Shown in pieces: positions 32,341 to 43,528 of a stretch of DNA of 64,000 nt. Positions within the stretch are counted from its first letter, which is position 1. Each line of letters starts with the position of its first letter. The notes under the pieces were generated by a model, which worked only from the letters and a program-made list of their open reading frames with translations, had not been told where the DNA came from and ran no database searches. The translations under genes and the position numbers were made by a program. Source of the stretch: Codonopsis lanceolata (Eukaryota; Streptophyta; Magnoliopsida; Asterales; Campanulaceae); contig CM028379.1 of assembly GCA_013146195.2 (NCBI GenBank), positions 56,059,693-56,123,692 of the forward strand, read 5' to 3'.

Positions 32341-33721
32341 TGATCGTACTTATGTATCGAGAGGCATATTTGAGTACTAACGATGATTTACTTAATGCTT
32401 TGCCTAGTTGTATATCTTCTGTCATACAGATTTATGAGGACGTGTTTCCCGAAGCGATTCCAAGTGGGTTACCTTCAGTTAGAGGTATTGAACATCAGAT
32501 TGATTTTGTACCTAGCGCATCGATTCCTAACCGACCAGCATATAGAAGTAATCCCGAGGAAACAAAGGAGCTTCAAAGGCAAGTTGATGAGCTCTTAATC
32601 AAGGGACAAATAAAGGAAAGTATGAGTCCTTGTGCAGTACCAGTCTTGTTGGTACCAAAGAAAGATGGATCTTGGAGGATGTGCGTGGATTGTCGAGCCA
32701 TAAATAACATCACGGTAAAGTATCGCTTTCCCATTCTTAGGCTAGAGGATATGCTTGATGAATGGCATGGTGCTCGATATTTTACAAAACTTGATTTAAA
32801 ACAAGGATACCATCAGATTAGGATTAAAGAGGGAGATGAGTGGAAAACTGCTTTTAAAACTAAACATGGATTGTATGAATGGTTAGTTATACCTTTTGGG
32901 TTAACTAATGCACCTAGTACTTTCATGAGATTAATGAACCACATCTTACGTGCATACATGGATTCGTAGTAGCATACTTTGATGACATTTTAATTTATAG
33001 CAAAGACTTAGATGAGCATGTTAATCATTTGAAATCTGTTTTAGATGTTTTGCGAAAAGAAAGGTTATTTGCTAATCTTAAAAAGTGTACTTTTTGCACG
33101 GATAGTCTGGTTTTCCTTGGTTTTGTTGTTAGTTCACAGGGTATTCAGGTTGATGAAGAAAAGGTGAGGGCTATACAAGAGTGGAAGAGCCCAACGACTG
33201 TGGGAGAAGTTCGTAGTTTTCATGGACTTGCTAGTTTCTATAGAAGGTTCGTGAAAGATTTCAGCAGTATTGCTGCTCCCTTGACCGAGGTAATAAAGAA
33301 GAGCGTGGGATTCAAGTGGGGAGAAGAACAAGAGAAAGCGTTCGTGACACTCAAGGAGAGATTAACAAATGCACCACTTCTTGTCCTACCAAATTTTGAG
33401 AAAGCCTTTGAGATAGAATGTGATGCATCCGACATTGGAATTGGAGCAGTCTTGATGCAAGAGGGTAGACCAATTGCATTCTTCAGCGAGAAGTTAAATG
33501 GGGCATCGTTGAACTACCCTTCTTACGACAAGGAGTTATATGCATTGGTACGCGCTTTAGAGAAATGGCAACACTACCTGTGGCCTAAGGAGTTTGTCAT
33601 TCACACGGATCATGAGACATTGAAGAATTTAAAGGGACAACACAAGTCGAACCGACGACATGCAAGATGGATGGAATTCATCGAAATGTTTCTTACGCCA
33701 TCCTCAAGAGTAAAAAAGTAA
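32341..33721 (+). pseudogene. Chromovirus reverse transcriptase and RNase H
   Basis: RT from PSGLPSVRGIEHQIDFVP through CAVPVLLVPKKDGSWRMCVD, KLDLKQGYHQIRIKEGDEWK and [17 protein letters not shown] frameshift near 32965 precedes the catalytic [15 protein letters not shown] (32964-33010). RNase H follows from 33029 ([50 protein letters not shown]). It breaks again near 33700. The relaxed spacing of frame breaks shows a dead copy. Confidence 0.9.
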
Positions 33722-33738
33722 AGAGAATGTGGTAGCCG

Positions 33739-34279
33739 ATGCCCTTTCGAAGGTACACTTTTAACTCTTTAGATGCTAGAATTCTAGGATTCGAACATAT
33801 TAAGCAATTGTATCATGATGACCTTGATTTTAATGAAGAGTATAAAAATTGTGAAAGAATTGCATATGGAAAGTACTATAGGTATGAGGATTTTCTGTTT
33901 AGAGAAAGTAAACTTTGTATACCTCATTGTTCCTTGAGAGACTTGCTAGTGAAAGAATCCCATGGTGGGGGATTAATGGGTCATTTGGGGTGGCTAAGAC
34001 TTTGTCAATTCTGCAAGAACATTTCTTTTGGCCACATGAAACGAGATGTAGAGAGAATTTGTGGGAGGTGTGTGACTTGCTTACAAGCTAAGTCAAGAGT
34101 GCAAGCCCATGGGTTATACATGCCTCTACCTATTCGAGATCATCCTTGGGTGGATATATCCATGGACTTCGTGTTAGGGATGCCTAGAACCAAACATGGG
34201 AGTGATTCTATATTTGTGGTAGTTGATAGGTTTTCAAAATTGGCACACTATTGTGTCATAAAACCGATGATGCTTCACA
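33739..34279 (+). pseudogene. Chromovirus integrase N-terminal half, cut by assembly gap
   Basis: Reads the zinc-finger region (HGGGLMGHLG ... ICGRCVTCLQAKSR, with the usual WPHM replaced by FGHM) and the start of the catalytic core (WVDISMDFVLGMPRT, SIFVVVDRFSKLAHY), with the first catalytic Asp. The sequence stops at the N run. The integrase after the gap is a different (Tat-type) protein. Confidence 0.85.
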
Positions 34280-34379
34280 NNNNNNNNNNNNNNNNNNNNN
34301 NNNNNNNNNNNNNNNNNNNNNNNNNNNNNNNNNNNNNNNNNNNNNNNNNNNNNNNNNNNNNNNNNNNNNNNNNNNNNNN
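34280..34379. other. Assembly gap, 100 N
   Basis: Exactly 100 N, the usual placeholder for a scaffold join of unknown size. Left side is chromovirus integrase, right side is Tat integrase. Confidence 0.99.
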
Positions 34380-34928
34380 CTACCATGGTGCCGCTTGAAG
34401 AACCCAACAAAACTCTCGAGAACATCATCGAAAAATGGTTGTACAGAAGAGACTGGCCAGTAAAAATTGCCACTAGCCCTCTGGGCTACCGCACGCACCG
34501 ACACCCACTAGGGCTACCCCTTACTCCCTGGCATATGGCATGGAAGCGGTACTACCAATAGAAGTGGAAATTACATCATTGAGAGTGATGATGGAAACTG
34601 ATATAGCAGAAATTGACTGGGACAAAGGGCTATATGAAGAACTGGCCCTAATTGATGAACGACGCCTGTTAGCCTTGGAGCATACCCGGCATACCAAAGG
34701 CGACGCCTCGAAGCCAATAAAAAGTCAAAGGTCGTGATATTCAAGTTGAGACCTCGTGTTGAGAGAAACCCCCTAGTTATGTTGATACTAGGGGAAATGA
34801 AGTTCACTGATGGGACCGCACATCGTTAATGAGATCCGATCAGAGGTGCCGTGCTTCTCACGAACCAGGATGGGGAAGATCTTGTCCAGCCCTTCAACCT
34901 CGACAAACTCAAAAGGTACTACGCCTAA
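34380..34928 (+). pseudogene. Tat-3 integrase C-terminal part and end of pol
   Basis: In shifting frames: IIEKWLYRRDW, then YGMEAVLPIEVEITSLRVMM and YEELALIDERRLLALEH (34540-34737), an SH3-like remnant, and finally FNLDKLKRYYA with a TAA near 34927. This is the Tat-type integrase C-terminus, unlike the chromovirus integrase left of the gap. At least three frame breaks. Confidence 0.75.
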
Positions 34929-36117
34929 GCCATCCTATCCAGCTAATGCTTCCCTCTCCAGCCCGCTAGGCCGAAAACCCGAAAGGGCGACCTAGGCAAA
35001 AATTAGGGCATATATATAAAAAAATTGAAAATAAAAGCAGAAATAAGGGATCGCTAGGTTGAAAACCCGAAAGGACGGCCTAGGCAAAAATTAGAGCACA
35101 AAAAAATAATGTAAAAAAAATAAAAAAAATATATATATAATAAATAATAAAATAATAAGGAGACAAAAAGGAGAGGGAAGACATTATTTGAAGCCTCAAC
35201 AGACTTACCGCCTCCAGCCAAGACATCGAGGCTCAACCGACCAAGAGAAAAACCACGACAAAGCAGCCTAATATTAAAACACTAAAATATAATTTTATAG
35301 TACAGGTCCTAAGGTGCAACTTAGGAATATTTATTAAGACGTCTATATTATACATTAATTGCATTGTACATATCTACAAATATTGCCTATACCACCTTTG
35401 GTGTTCCCCAGAAACAATTCCTTTTCTTGCAACTTTAGCCCCGAGCGGCTTCATCGCTTGCCACGACGCCCACCGAGCCGGCCCATATACTCCTTCTCGC
35501 GAGGCGCAGAAGAAGCCCTAGACTTATCAAAGATGAGAGCCACCGATGTGTCTCCTCTTCATCATCTGATCCCTGCTCTCCCGGGCAAACCGTGGTTGCT
35601 GTTCTGACCAGCTCCATCATTTCGAGACCAAGACCACACAATTTACAAGGGGGAGGAGGAACAACTATCTCTCTGTTCCCATGGGGTTGTCCCGTCTGGC
35701 CTCCCAAGCTCACCGTGAGGCTCGTGACTACCGCCTCAAAGCAAGACTTCCCAACCGCCTCGAGGAGGAGGAGCAAATGCTTCTTGTTCCCATGGGTTAT
35801 GCCGCCGATGCCGACATCACTCAATCATGGATGTATTGTTGACCCGCAAAGATCCGGTCCAGGGCCGCCCGAGTATTAAGACCATGTACTGCCTCGACCT
35901 CTCCCGCTCTCCAGAGCCCGAGGAACAACCAACCCCGAAGCTATCAATGTCCTCGCCTACTTCCATCGATTTCGAGCATCCATCCCATTAGTTATATGAC
36001 GCCCAAAGCAAATGTCTCAAATCACCATACGGATGGCGCGAGACGACCCTCGCCAAAGCCTACCATAACCCACGCCAAATACCCAAGGGATGTACATATA
36101 ATCCGAGTATGGGTATG
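34929..36117. other. Tat-3 spacer and degraded 3' end of antisense gene
   Basis: Two near-identical units (GCTAGG...AACCCGAAAGG...CTAGGCAAAAATTAG) at about 34963-35010 and 35050-35098 form a short tandem repeat, then an A-rich stretch. From about 35430 to 36110 the minus strand is GC-richer and probably holds the degraded downstream exons of the DUF7745-like gene, but no frame holds together. Confidence 0.4.
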
Positions 36118-37188
36118 CTACCTCCAGTCTTTCGAGTCTCTCGAGCCACATGCCCCTGGATAGTGGGACCTGCACGATCTCTGAAGCTCCCTTCCCATGT
36201 ATATATGACGGGAGGTGTCCGGTATCACTTGCTCTCTTCCAAATTGCCGCAAGATCCGGTCCGATTGGTAAAAAGAAGTCCGATAAAGGCCCAACATGAC
36301 CACTTGACTGTACTCATCGGAGTGACGAAGAAAAAGACGGATCTCCCAGTGGCGAACGACCCATATTATGTCCATCGAGCCCCGGAAATAGAAGTGATCT
36401 GCCCAGTCAATCTCAGAATAATTAGTCTGGGGAAAATGCCCGCGCATACCATAAAATGATGGATCATAAGGAGCTCCATGCGGCACGGGAGCTTGAAACC
36501 AAAGGAAGTGCTCTTCTAGCCACATGTGGACCAGAATGGGGCTACCGGTAGGGAACAGTTCATTTCCAGTAGCGAAAGCAGTAAGGCTCGCGGAAGTCTC
36601 TGCCAAAATCACCGGAACAATGTTCAGTCGGCGATCCCGAGCCTGTAATGCCAAGTCCACGACCCGCACATCTACAAATTCGGGTAGACCAACTATCAAA
36701 TATCTCCCTACCAAGCAGAGAAAGAGTGCTGTTAATCTACGCCGCTAATAGTCTACGTCATCTTCCATGTATTCTGTGAAGACTCCAGGCAGAACCATCA
36801 AATTAAAAGATTCTCCATCAAAGAATCCTGGAGTAGCACTATTGGTAGAATTGAAGAGCTCTCGGATAGCCATGTACAGACGCCTTCTGTAGGCGGGTAC
36901 CGCAATCTGACGAGTAGGTGGCACCCCCAGCATCGCGCAGAACTCCTCAAATGTAGGACACATCTCGTTCATGCCGAAATTAAATAACTGATCCTCAGGA
37001 GACCAAAACCTGGCGGCTCCCCTCAACATGTCCCAATTAATTATGACATTCCGCCAGGGCAGAAGGCACCTGAACCCGAAAAGATGTTCAAACCAATCCC
37101 TCTCGTTAGATTGCAAAGAAAGGATCCAAAAATCCAGGGTGTTCTCGTAAATCTCAATTTCCAGAGCCGTAGGAATACGAGCGGCCAT
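36118..37188 (-). pseudogene. Antisense DUF7745-like gene of Tat-3
   Basis: ATG 37188 (MAARIPTALEIEIYENTLDF). Residues 60-105 read FWSPEDQLFNFGMNEMCPTF and EEFCAMLGVPP, typical of the plant DUF7745 family found in Tat elements and related loci. An in-frame TAG at 36745-36747 is followed in the same frame by RRRLTALFLCLVGRYLIVGL, NIVPVILAETSASL and PILVHMWLEEHF, which continue the family. The product would be a repeat-associated protein of unknown function. A single nonsense change plus 3' decay inactivates it. Confidence 0.7.
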
Positions 37189-37314
37189 TTATAAAAGGGA
37201 ATGCGAGAAATTTTATGCGGCTTGAAAGAGCAATTGCAGGCAGGACAGAAGCTGGTGAATTTTTAAGGAAGGAACGAAGAGAATTGATGAAGAACCGCGC
37301 TGGTTTCCGTCAGA

Positions 37315-37435
37315 ATTTATACCAAGAATTAAGAAAACGGACAAGTTCAGTGCACAGTGCCCGAATAGTGAAGAAACAGTGGCTGTATAGAGAAACTATG
37401 GTGCCACCAAAAGGCTTCTTGGTGCCGCACCATAG
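37315..37435 (-). promoter_or_regulatory. Antisense promoter of the DUF7745-like gene with hairpin
   Basis: Minus-strand TATA box TATAAAT at 37315-37321, about 127 bases before the ATG. Upstream of it (plus 37396-37435) lies a 40-nt hairpin: arms CTATGGTGC (37396-37404) and GCACCATAG (37427-37435), inner arms CACCAA/TTGGTG and loop AAGGCTTC. The same GGTGCC-CACCA words recur in the LTR at 42650-42720. Confidence 0.55.
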
Positions 37436-37796
37436 GTCCCCTATGACAGCACCGAAAATCTCCACTGTGCCATGGAATTCCTGCCCAGTATCCCGGTTTG
37501 ATGATCCGACACTCCGCTATTCCTGCGTCTGATCGCGAAAAGAAAAGAAGGCCTATGAAAGGTGGCTACGAGCACGGGCTCAACAACCACATGGCATCAA
37601 AATGATAAGAGATGCGGCCGTTTTCCTGTTCCGATATCACCAGAAAAGCCCACTCTGATTCAAAGGTGTATTCTTATAAATCCCTTTCTTTAAAGTACAG
37701 CGTGCCATTACATTTTAGATGTCTGGCATAGTTTTATTTTTTGTGTGAACTTATTTTTGCATGTGTAATATATTGCATCATATACATTATATTGCA
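37436..37796. other. Non-coding stretch between the two antisense genes
   Basis: Upstream region of the DUF7745-like gene and 3' flank of the plant-mobile-domain gene. I see no additional gene. Confidence 0.4.
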
Positions 37797-39757
37797 TTAT
37801 ATCATAATGTTTGTACATGTTTCTTTTATAAAAAAAATATATACAAAAAAAAGGGAAGATACTAATATTCGCAGGAATCCAAAGCTAATGTGCTCGGGAC
37901 GACTGGCTTCTGTGAAGACCACCACGCATGACCCTACCCATTGTGCCACCGATTCTGAATCCCCGACCTCTGCCCCGGCCGCGGCTGACCCGATATCATC
38001 ATCATCATCATCATCGTCATCTCGACGTCTAGGGCACCGTGCTGAGCTGCTTCCCCTGCAAGAAAATTCATCAGCCAATTTCTGATACAGCTTGCTGATG
38101 CTAAAAAAGCCCCGCAGCAGTCTCTTATAAGTGGACATGTTCACCTACAAAAACAAAGAATAAAAAAAATGCATTAGTCTAAAAAAAAGAATAAAAAAAT
38201 GTATTTAGTCTCGAAAAAAATGTGTATAAAAAAAATAATATAATAATAAAAGAAAATAAAGAAAAGGGACAATAAAGGTGAATGTGTCTACCGAACGAGC
38301 CTGCTCCGGGACATGACACTCCTCCGGGATCTCGACATCAGGAAGAACCTGCTCTACCAAGCCACCGCCCCACTCATACTGGAAAGTAGAGAAAATATCA
38401 TCGGGCTTTGTAAACATCAGGTTCTCGTCGAGAAATGAAGTAGACGACCCTGGCCTGGCAGAAGCATCAGAATGCCGCCTGGGCGCAACAGGAGCAGGAG
38501 GTGGGGGATGCAGCATCAATCTCAGGAAATCCTGATACGCCATCACTGGATAGTCTGTTGCGGGAATTAGGTATTTCCCCAGATACTGATACCTATTGGG
38601 CAGTCGATCGGGCTCTATCACCCAGGAAGGAGGCCGAGGAGGCACCACTGGAGCTACTTGAAAAGACTGATGTTGACAGTTCACCTGCTCGCCCATATAT
38701 AAAGAGTCCACCATGATGGAAACCATCAATACCCGGCAGCGGCTGAACATCCAAGTAACAGAATAATGACCGTCCAGGCCCTCCCAAGGAAGGAAGTACA
38801 CCGAACCAGGACTCGAGCTAATAATTCGCTCCAGCACTCTTTCCCTATCATTACAACCATCGCCCCTACCGGATCTACCTCGTTACTATCAACATCTTGG
38901 GGATGTATGGATCGTAAACTTCGCCGAAAGAGACGACCCGGCAAAAATGTGAAAAATGAGAAGACCCAGACCTGCAGAAAAAAAAAAAAGATAGAATATG
39001 TATGTTGTCAAAAAAAACATATATGTGCTGAAAAAAGAAAAAAACAATAATACATAAAAAAAAAAAAGATAGAAAAGAAACAGGAAAAGGCATGTACCTC
39101 CCACGCCGGGGCAAACCCATTCAGAGTCGGCGAGTCATTCCGGCTGGCCTTATCTATAGAAGCATATAGTTCGGCCAAGCCTGCCTGTCCCCAGTCGTAT
39201 AAAGGGATCCGATCAAAGTCCGCCAGACAAGCCATGACAGAAACTCTCAGGGTGACAAAGGAGTTGGCAAAGAGCGATGTGCTAAGAAAGAAAAACAGAA
39301 ACGCTCTTGCCACTCGAGTTACGGCAGCGTCATCATCAGCCGGCACCCGCCCGGCATTGTTGAGAAGCCAACTTCAAACGCTGCTGATAAAAACCTCATC
39401 CGTCGATTTGAAACGTGGCTCAAAACCCAGGAGGTCCACAACCTCCTCCCTACGATGACGGAGAGTGAAATCAGGGGCCAGGGTCTCCCCTATGCTGGTA
39501 GGAATTCCCGTGATCGCGGCAAAGTCGCACGGGGTCATGGTCGCCTCCCCCCAGCTGAAGTGGAAAGTATGGGTGGTGTCCCACCAGAAGTCCCTGAGCA
39601 CATCAAAGATGGGCAGATAGCTGGTGAAGTGGGTGAAGGAATGCATGAAGACACTAAAACCAGACCCCTCCATAACTTCGCCGCCTCGGGCAACATGGCG
39701 TAGATCTCAGCAACATTGGCACATGATACCCGCTGCCCTCTGGAATTCCCTGCGAAT
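37797..39757 (-). pseudogene. Antisense plant mobile domain (MAIN-like) gene of Tat-3
   Basis: Exon 39757-39098 encodes the core of a plant mobile domain: FWWDTTHTFHFSWGEATMTP, CDFAAITGIP, VARAFLFFFLSTSLFANS, IPLYDWGQAGLAELYASI. GT-AG introns follow at 39097-38972 (126 bp) and 38291-38145 (147 bp). Exon 38971-38292 carries the domain end and a Pro-rich stretch. The last exon, 38144-37797, ends in a nine-Asp run. An in-frame TGA at 39374-39376 and a frameshift near 39680 inactivate it. A further 5' exon may lie at 41063-40795 (PPRLVRNKLNY, DRNTHVSNLPPTTIRSF), reached by an about 1-kb intron. PMD proteins occur as host MAIN/MAIL and inside transposons. Confidence 0.7.
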
Positions 39758-41063
39758 CTAAAAAAAAAAAAAGAAGAGGAGAAAAGGTAAGTCCTCTATT
39801 CTTATTTTCTTCTCTGCACAGTCTTTTAAATAAGCAAAAATAAATAAATGGTGAACATATTGCATGCCTTATACTTCATAATTTTTTTAAAAAAAAAAAA
39901 TTAGCATAAAAAACAAAACAAAAAAAAAAGAAGAAAACAAAAACCTTGTTCATAGTAAAAGAAAATAAATAATTCTTTAAGTTAACACATACCATTTTCA
40001 TACATGTACATAAATTTACATGTGAATAAACATTTATTAAATATCATTCTTTTACGCGAAAAATAAATAAAAGAAACAGAGAAATTTGCATGTTGTACAT
40101 ACATACTGTATTCTTTTACATAATAAATAATAATAATAATAATAATAATATATTTGAAAAATAAAATAAATAAAATAAAAAAATTTATTTTGTATGTAAA
40201 TAACTATATTTGCATCTTAAACATAGTAAAAATGCATGTTAGGCTGCATTTACCATAAGTATGATAAAAGATGAAAATATTCATGCATCATCTTATAATT
40301 GTTCTACAATTGCATCTGCATCAAGTAGAATAATTTATGCATCCATTATATGCATTTCATTGTTCAATAAGCTGCCATAGGGGTACGCTAAAAAGAAGAT
40401 AAAGTGTCATCAACCATCAAAATAAATATTTTTGTGGCATTTACTATGTCACTGCAGCAGTTGCATGCTTGAAAAATAAATCTAAGGGCATGAAAAATAT
40501 CTGTTTTATCCTGCTTTTATCCGAAAATATGCCTGAAAATGTGTTTCGGAAAAACTTAAATTGTATTCCGAAAAATCCGTTTCGCGATTCTATTGCATGC
40601 AAAAATATGTTTTAGTGTAAAACATGCACCGTATAGCCTCATTTGCATTTAGAATATAAATCATGCATAGTAGGGTCAAATAGTGACCACTAGTTCAAAT
40701 CATGCATCGCAAAAATAAATCATTGAAATTTCATGCATTATCACTTAATTACATCATTTAGACATAAATAGGACATACATATGCATTACTAATAAAGTCA
40801 GGAGTGCTCCAAAGGTTCCAAACAGTGTAGAAATTTAGCAGATCTGAAATATAGCCAGGAAAATCTCGAGAAAAGAAAGGATCTTATAGTGGTGGGAGGA
40901 AGATTAGACACGTGAGTGTTCCGATCTCGCAAAATATTGCCCTAGTCATTATTGGAGTACCGGTAGTTGAGTTTATTCCGGACCAAGCGAGGAGGCTCTC
41001 TCCTCCTCTCATCAGATTCTGGGTGCATGGGTGCCTTCCCCTTCCTGGATCATGAAGAAGATG
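39758..41063 (-). other. AT-rich region, probable first intron and 5' exon of the PMD gene
   Basis: 39760-40790 is very AT-rich with many ATGCAT words and no ORF. The minus strand at 41063-40795 reads as a degenerate PMD N-terminus with an early stop. Intron boundaries are tentative: acceptor TTTTAG at 39758, donor near 40790. Confidence 0.35.
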
Positions 41064-42480
41064 TCATCTGCTAAGTAAAACACTGAAATTGGCGGAAGAA
41101 AATCGAGAAAATGAGCAAAAATAAAAAAATTAAAAAAGAAACGGAAGACAGTGGCTATGGCAGAACAAAGGAAAGAAATAAGAAAGGAAAGAAAGAGAAG
41201 CAGTAAGCTTCTCTCCCTCACTCCCATCATTGATAAAGGGAGGAAAAGGGAATTTTTCCTTTTCCCCCTCCAAAGTTTGAGGCTGCGACACTTTGGTCCT
41301 CAGGTTTCAAAGTTTCCAAAATGGTCCCTGCACCTAACGAAGAGTTAACAAAGTTAATCTTGTTAACCAAAAATTAATGACCATCCATCAGAGGACAAAG
41401 AAAATAATATCCCCACCGGGTCAAAAGAAAAAAGAAAAAAAAAGCGAAAGAAGGAAAGAAAAAAAAAGAGAAGGAAAGAAAAAGAAAAAAAGAAAAGAGA
41501 TAATAATAAATTCCCCGGCAAGAATGGCAGAAAAGCCAAGATCAGCCGAATCCGCGGCATCCACCCAGGCGCAAAAAGGTAAGTCAGGTACAGTATTCTT
41601 ACTCTGACTTTAGAATAATTTCCTTTTAAGGAAAGTTTGTTTTGTTTTTCAAATAAGAAAAAAAAAACTCTTTTCAAAAATGAGTTTTGATTTCAAAAAA
41701 AAAAGATGAATATTTCAAAAACAAAAAAAGAGGAATATTTCAAAAATACAAAAAAAAAAGGAATATGTGAAAAAAAAACAGAGAGAGCGAGAAAAAAGGA
41801 AAGAAACAAGAATGTTTTCTACTTCACAATTTTCGAAAATACTTGAAGAAAGTTTTCCTTGTCGTGCTCGACGACGGATTTTTATCGATCGAGTGCAGTT
41901 TTCTGGAAATTTGAAAGTTTTCTGGTTATGTTTGGAAACAAGGCATCGACCAACCAGACACAACTTTGAAAATTCTTCTTAACATGTTTCAATGACAAGG
42001 TCTTAACCGGTTGAAATATGGTTCCAGAAAAACATTCAAATCTTCATACCGTATTCGGCGGCCGTTCTCGACTGTTGAATATGGCTTTTTCGAAAAACAC
42101 AAAAATCTTTTTCCTGTTGTGTTCTCGATCGGGCTGGACCCGAAGAACATGACAATCCTCACTTGGTTGTAGTTTAGGTTTTTGGCCTGAACTACATTTG
42201 GTCTGATTTCCTTTAATAGGGAATACGTAGGCAGCCTACATTAGTAGGTCCGACCATCAGAGCACGTTAAATTCATATCTGCTTAAAAACTACGATAACC
42301 TTTTATAATCGACTAAAAATGTCTAGGTTATGGAGTCTAGATAGCATGATAAACTGTGCATTATAACTGCTACCAATTGCATTCTCCCGTTTTTAAATGA
42401 ACGAAATTGGAGAGTCTATTGTTTATCAACGATGTTCGTCTACTCAGTAAGCCTTGGGTTACCCGTAGACTCCATTGTTG
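41064..42480 (+). other. Tat-3 3' non-coding region
   Basis: Purine-rich runs (41400-41510, 41630-41800) and the ATACGTAGGCAGCC motif at about 42222. A small exon-like piece starts at ATG 41525 (MAEKPRSAESAASTQAQK) and meets a GTAAGT donor at about 41579, but I see nothing for it to join. No other gene. Confidence 0.4.
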
Positions 42481-43528
42481 AGGGCTCAGACACCCCCCCT
42501 CAAGATGTGACTCGACATAAGATATCAAGAACTGTCAAAATTTAACAAATGTCAAGTTACGTGAGTTAAAATGCGAAAGGCAAAGCAGATGCGCAAATGT
42601 TGAACCGCGAGGTGAAAGTGCTAAAAAACAAACTTGAATAGTTGTATGGATGCCGCACCAAGGGCCTTGGTGCCACCACATGAAGCTGCTGGTGCCGCAC
42701 TAAGGAGTCCCTTGGCCGCACCAAAGATTCCACTGTTACTCTCAGAAAACGGAAAGTACAAGTCTTGAAGCTTGGAGTACAACTGATCAAAGCAGCTGGA
42801 AGAAACTCCAAAATTCCCGAAGACTCCCTGCTCCTCGACTATAAATAGAAGGCCCCGGGTCCCTTCTCACTTGTTCAGAAATCGGTAGAGAAAGACCGAG
42901 ACGAAGCTCTGTCTCTCCGCTGAAATATTAGTACGAGAGGTGCGAGATAGGTGAGTGGAAGACCCTAAAGTCTTCAAACCCCATCCAAACTCCGCCAAAA
43001 TAAATATCCATAGGTTATAAGTGATCCCTAGCTTAGTTGTTAGGTATCCACCTCACTTACCTAGCCCAAAAATCCCAAAGTAAGTCGTTACTCTGCCCGA
43101 GTAACGAGCCGAAAAACCAGAAAACCAAGCCGTGGTTCCGCCCAACCAAAAATGCTAAAACCTACCAAAATAAGCTGTCACTCTGCCCGAGTTGACAAGC
43201 TAAAAGTCTCCGAAATAAGCAGTCACTCTGCCCAAATCAAAACAACAACCACACAACAAACAACAAAAAAAGACTCTCTCCTCAAAAAGAAGCACACCAC
43301 CGCTCTAAAAGGTAAAGCCTTTAAGGGCGTTATTTATTGTATTTATTTACTTTTTTGTCTTTTATTATTTTAAAATTGTTAGTTAAATCCGACACAATGT
43401 AGCCAATATAAGCCGTTGTGCTGCCCGGATTAGAATAGGAAATATTATGTAAAAGAGCCGTTATAATGGCCAAATATTCTTAAATATGTCTGTAATTATT
43501 GTAAGAAAATGGCTGCAAGTCCGTAAAT

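Larger units (their letters stand above)
34380..42480 (+). mobile_element. Third Tat-lineage element (Tat-3), 3' internal part
   Basis: Starts inside a Tat integrase, then runs through two antisense genes and a long non-coding 3' region to the LTR that begins near 42480. The motif ATACGTAGGCAGCCTAC at about 42222-42240 is a phrase I associate with the 3' region of Tat/Ogre-type elements. Length and layout (pol, antisense cargo, LTR) parallel Tat-1 but the cargo genes differ. Confidence 0.7.

Noticed and set aside
35435..35824. 129-aa minus ORF as a separate gene
   Set aside because: Probably a wrong frame of the degraded 3' end of the DUF7745-like gene; no coherent domain.
38889..39120. Minus-strand Phe-rich ORFs as membrane proteins
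   Set aside because: Translations of an A/T-rich intron of the plant-mobile-domain gene.
41525..41579. Small plus-strand exon MAEKPRSAESAASTQAQK with GTAAGT donor as a gene
   Set aside because: No downstream exon or frame to join; kept only as a remark.
41363..41677. 104-aa Phe/Leu-rich minus ORF
   Set aside because: Reverse reading of a purine-rich tract; low complexity.
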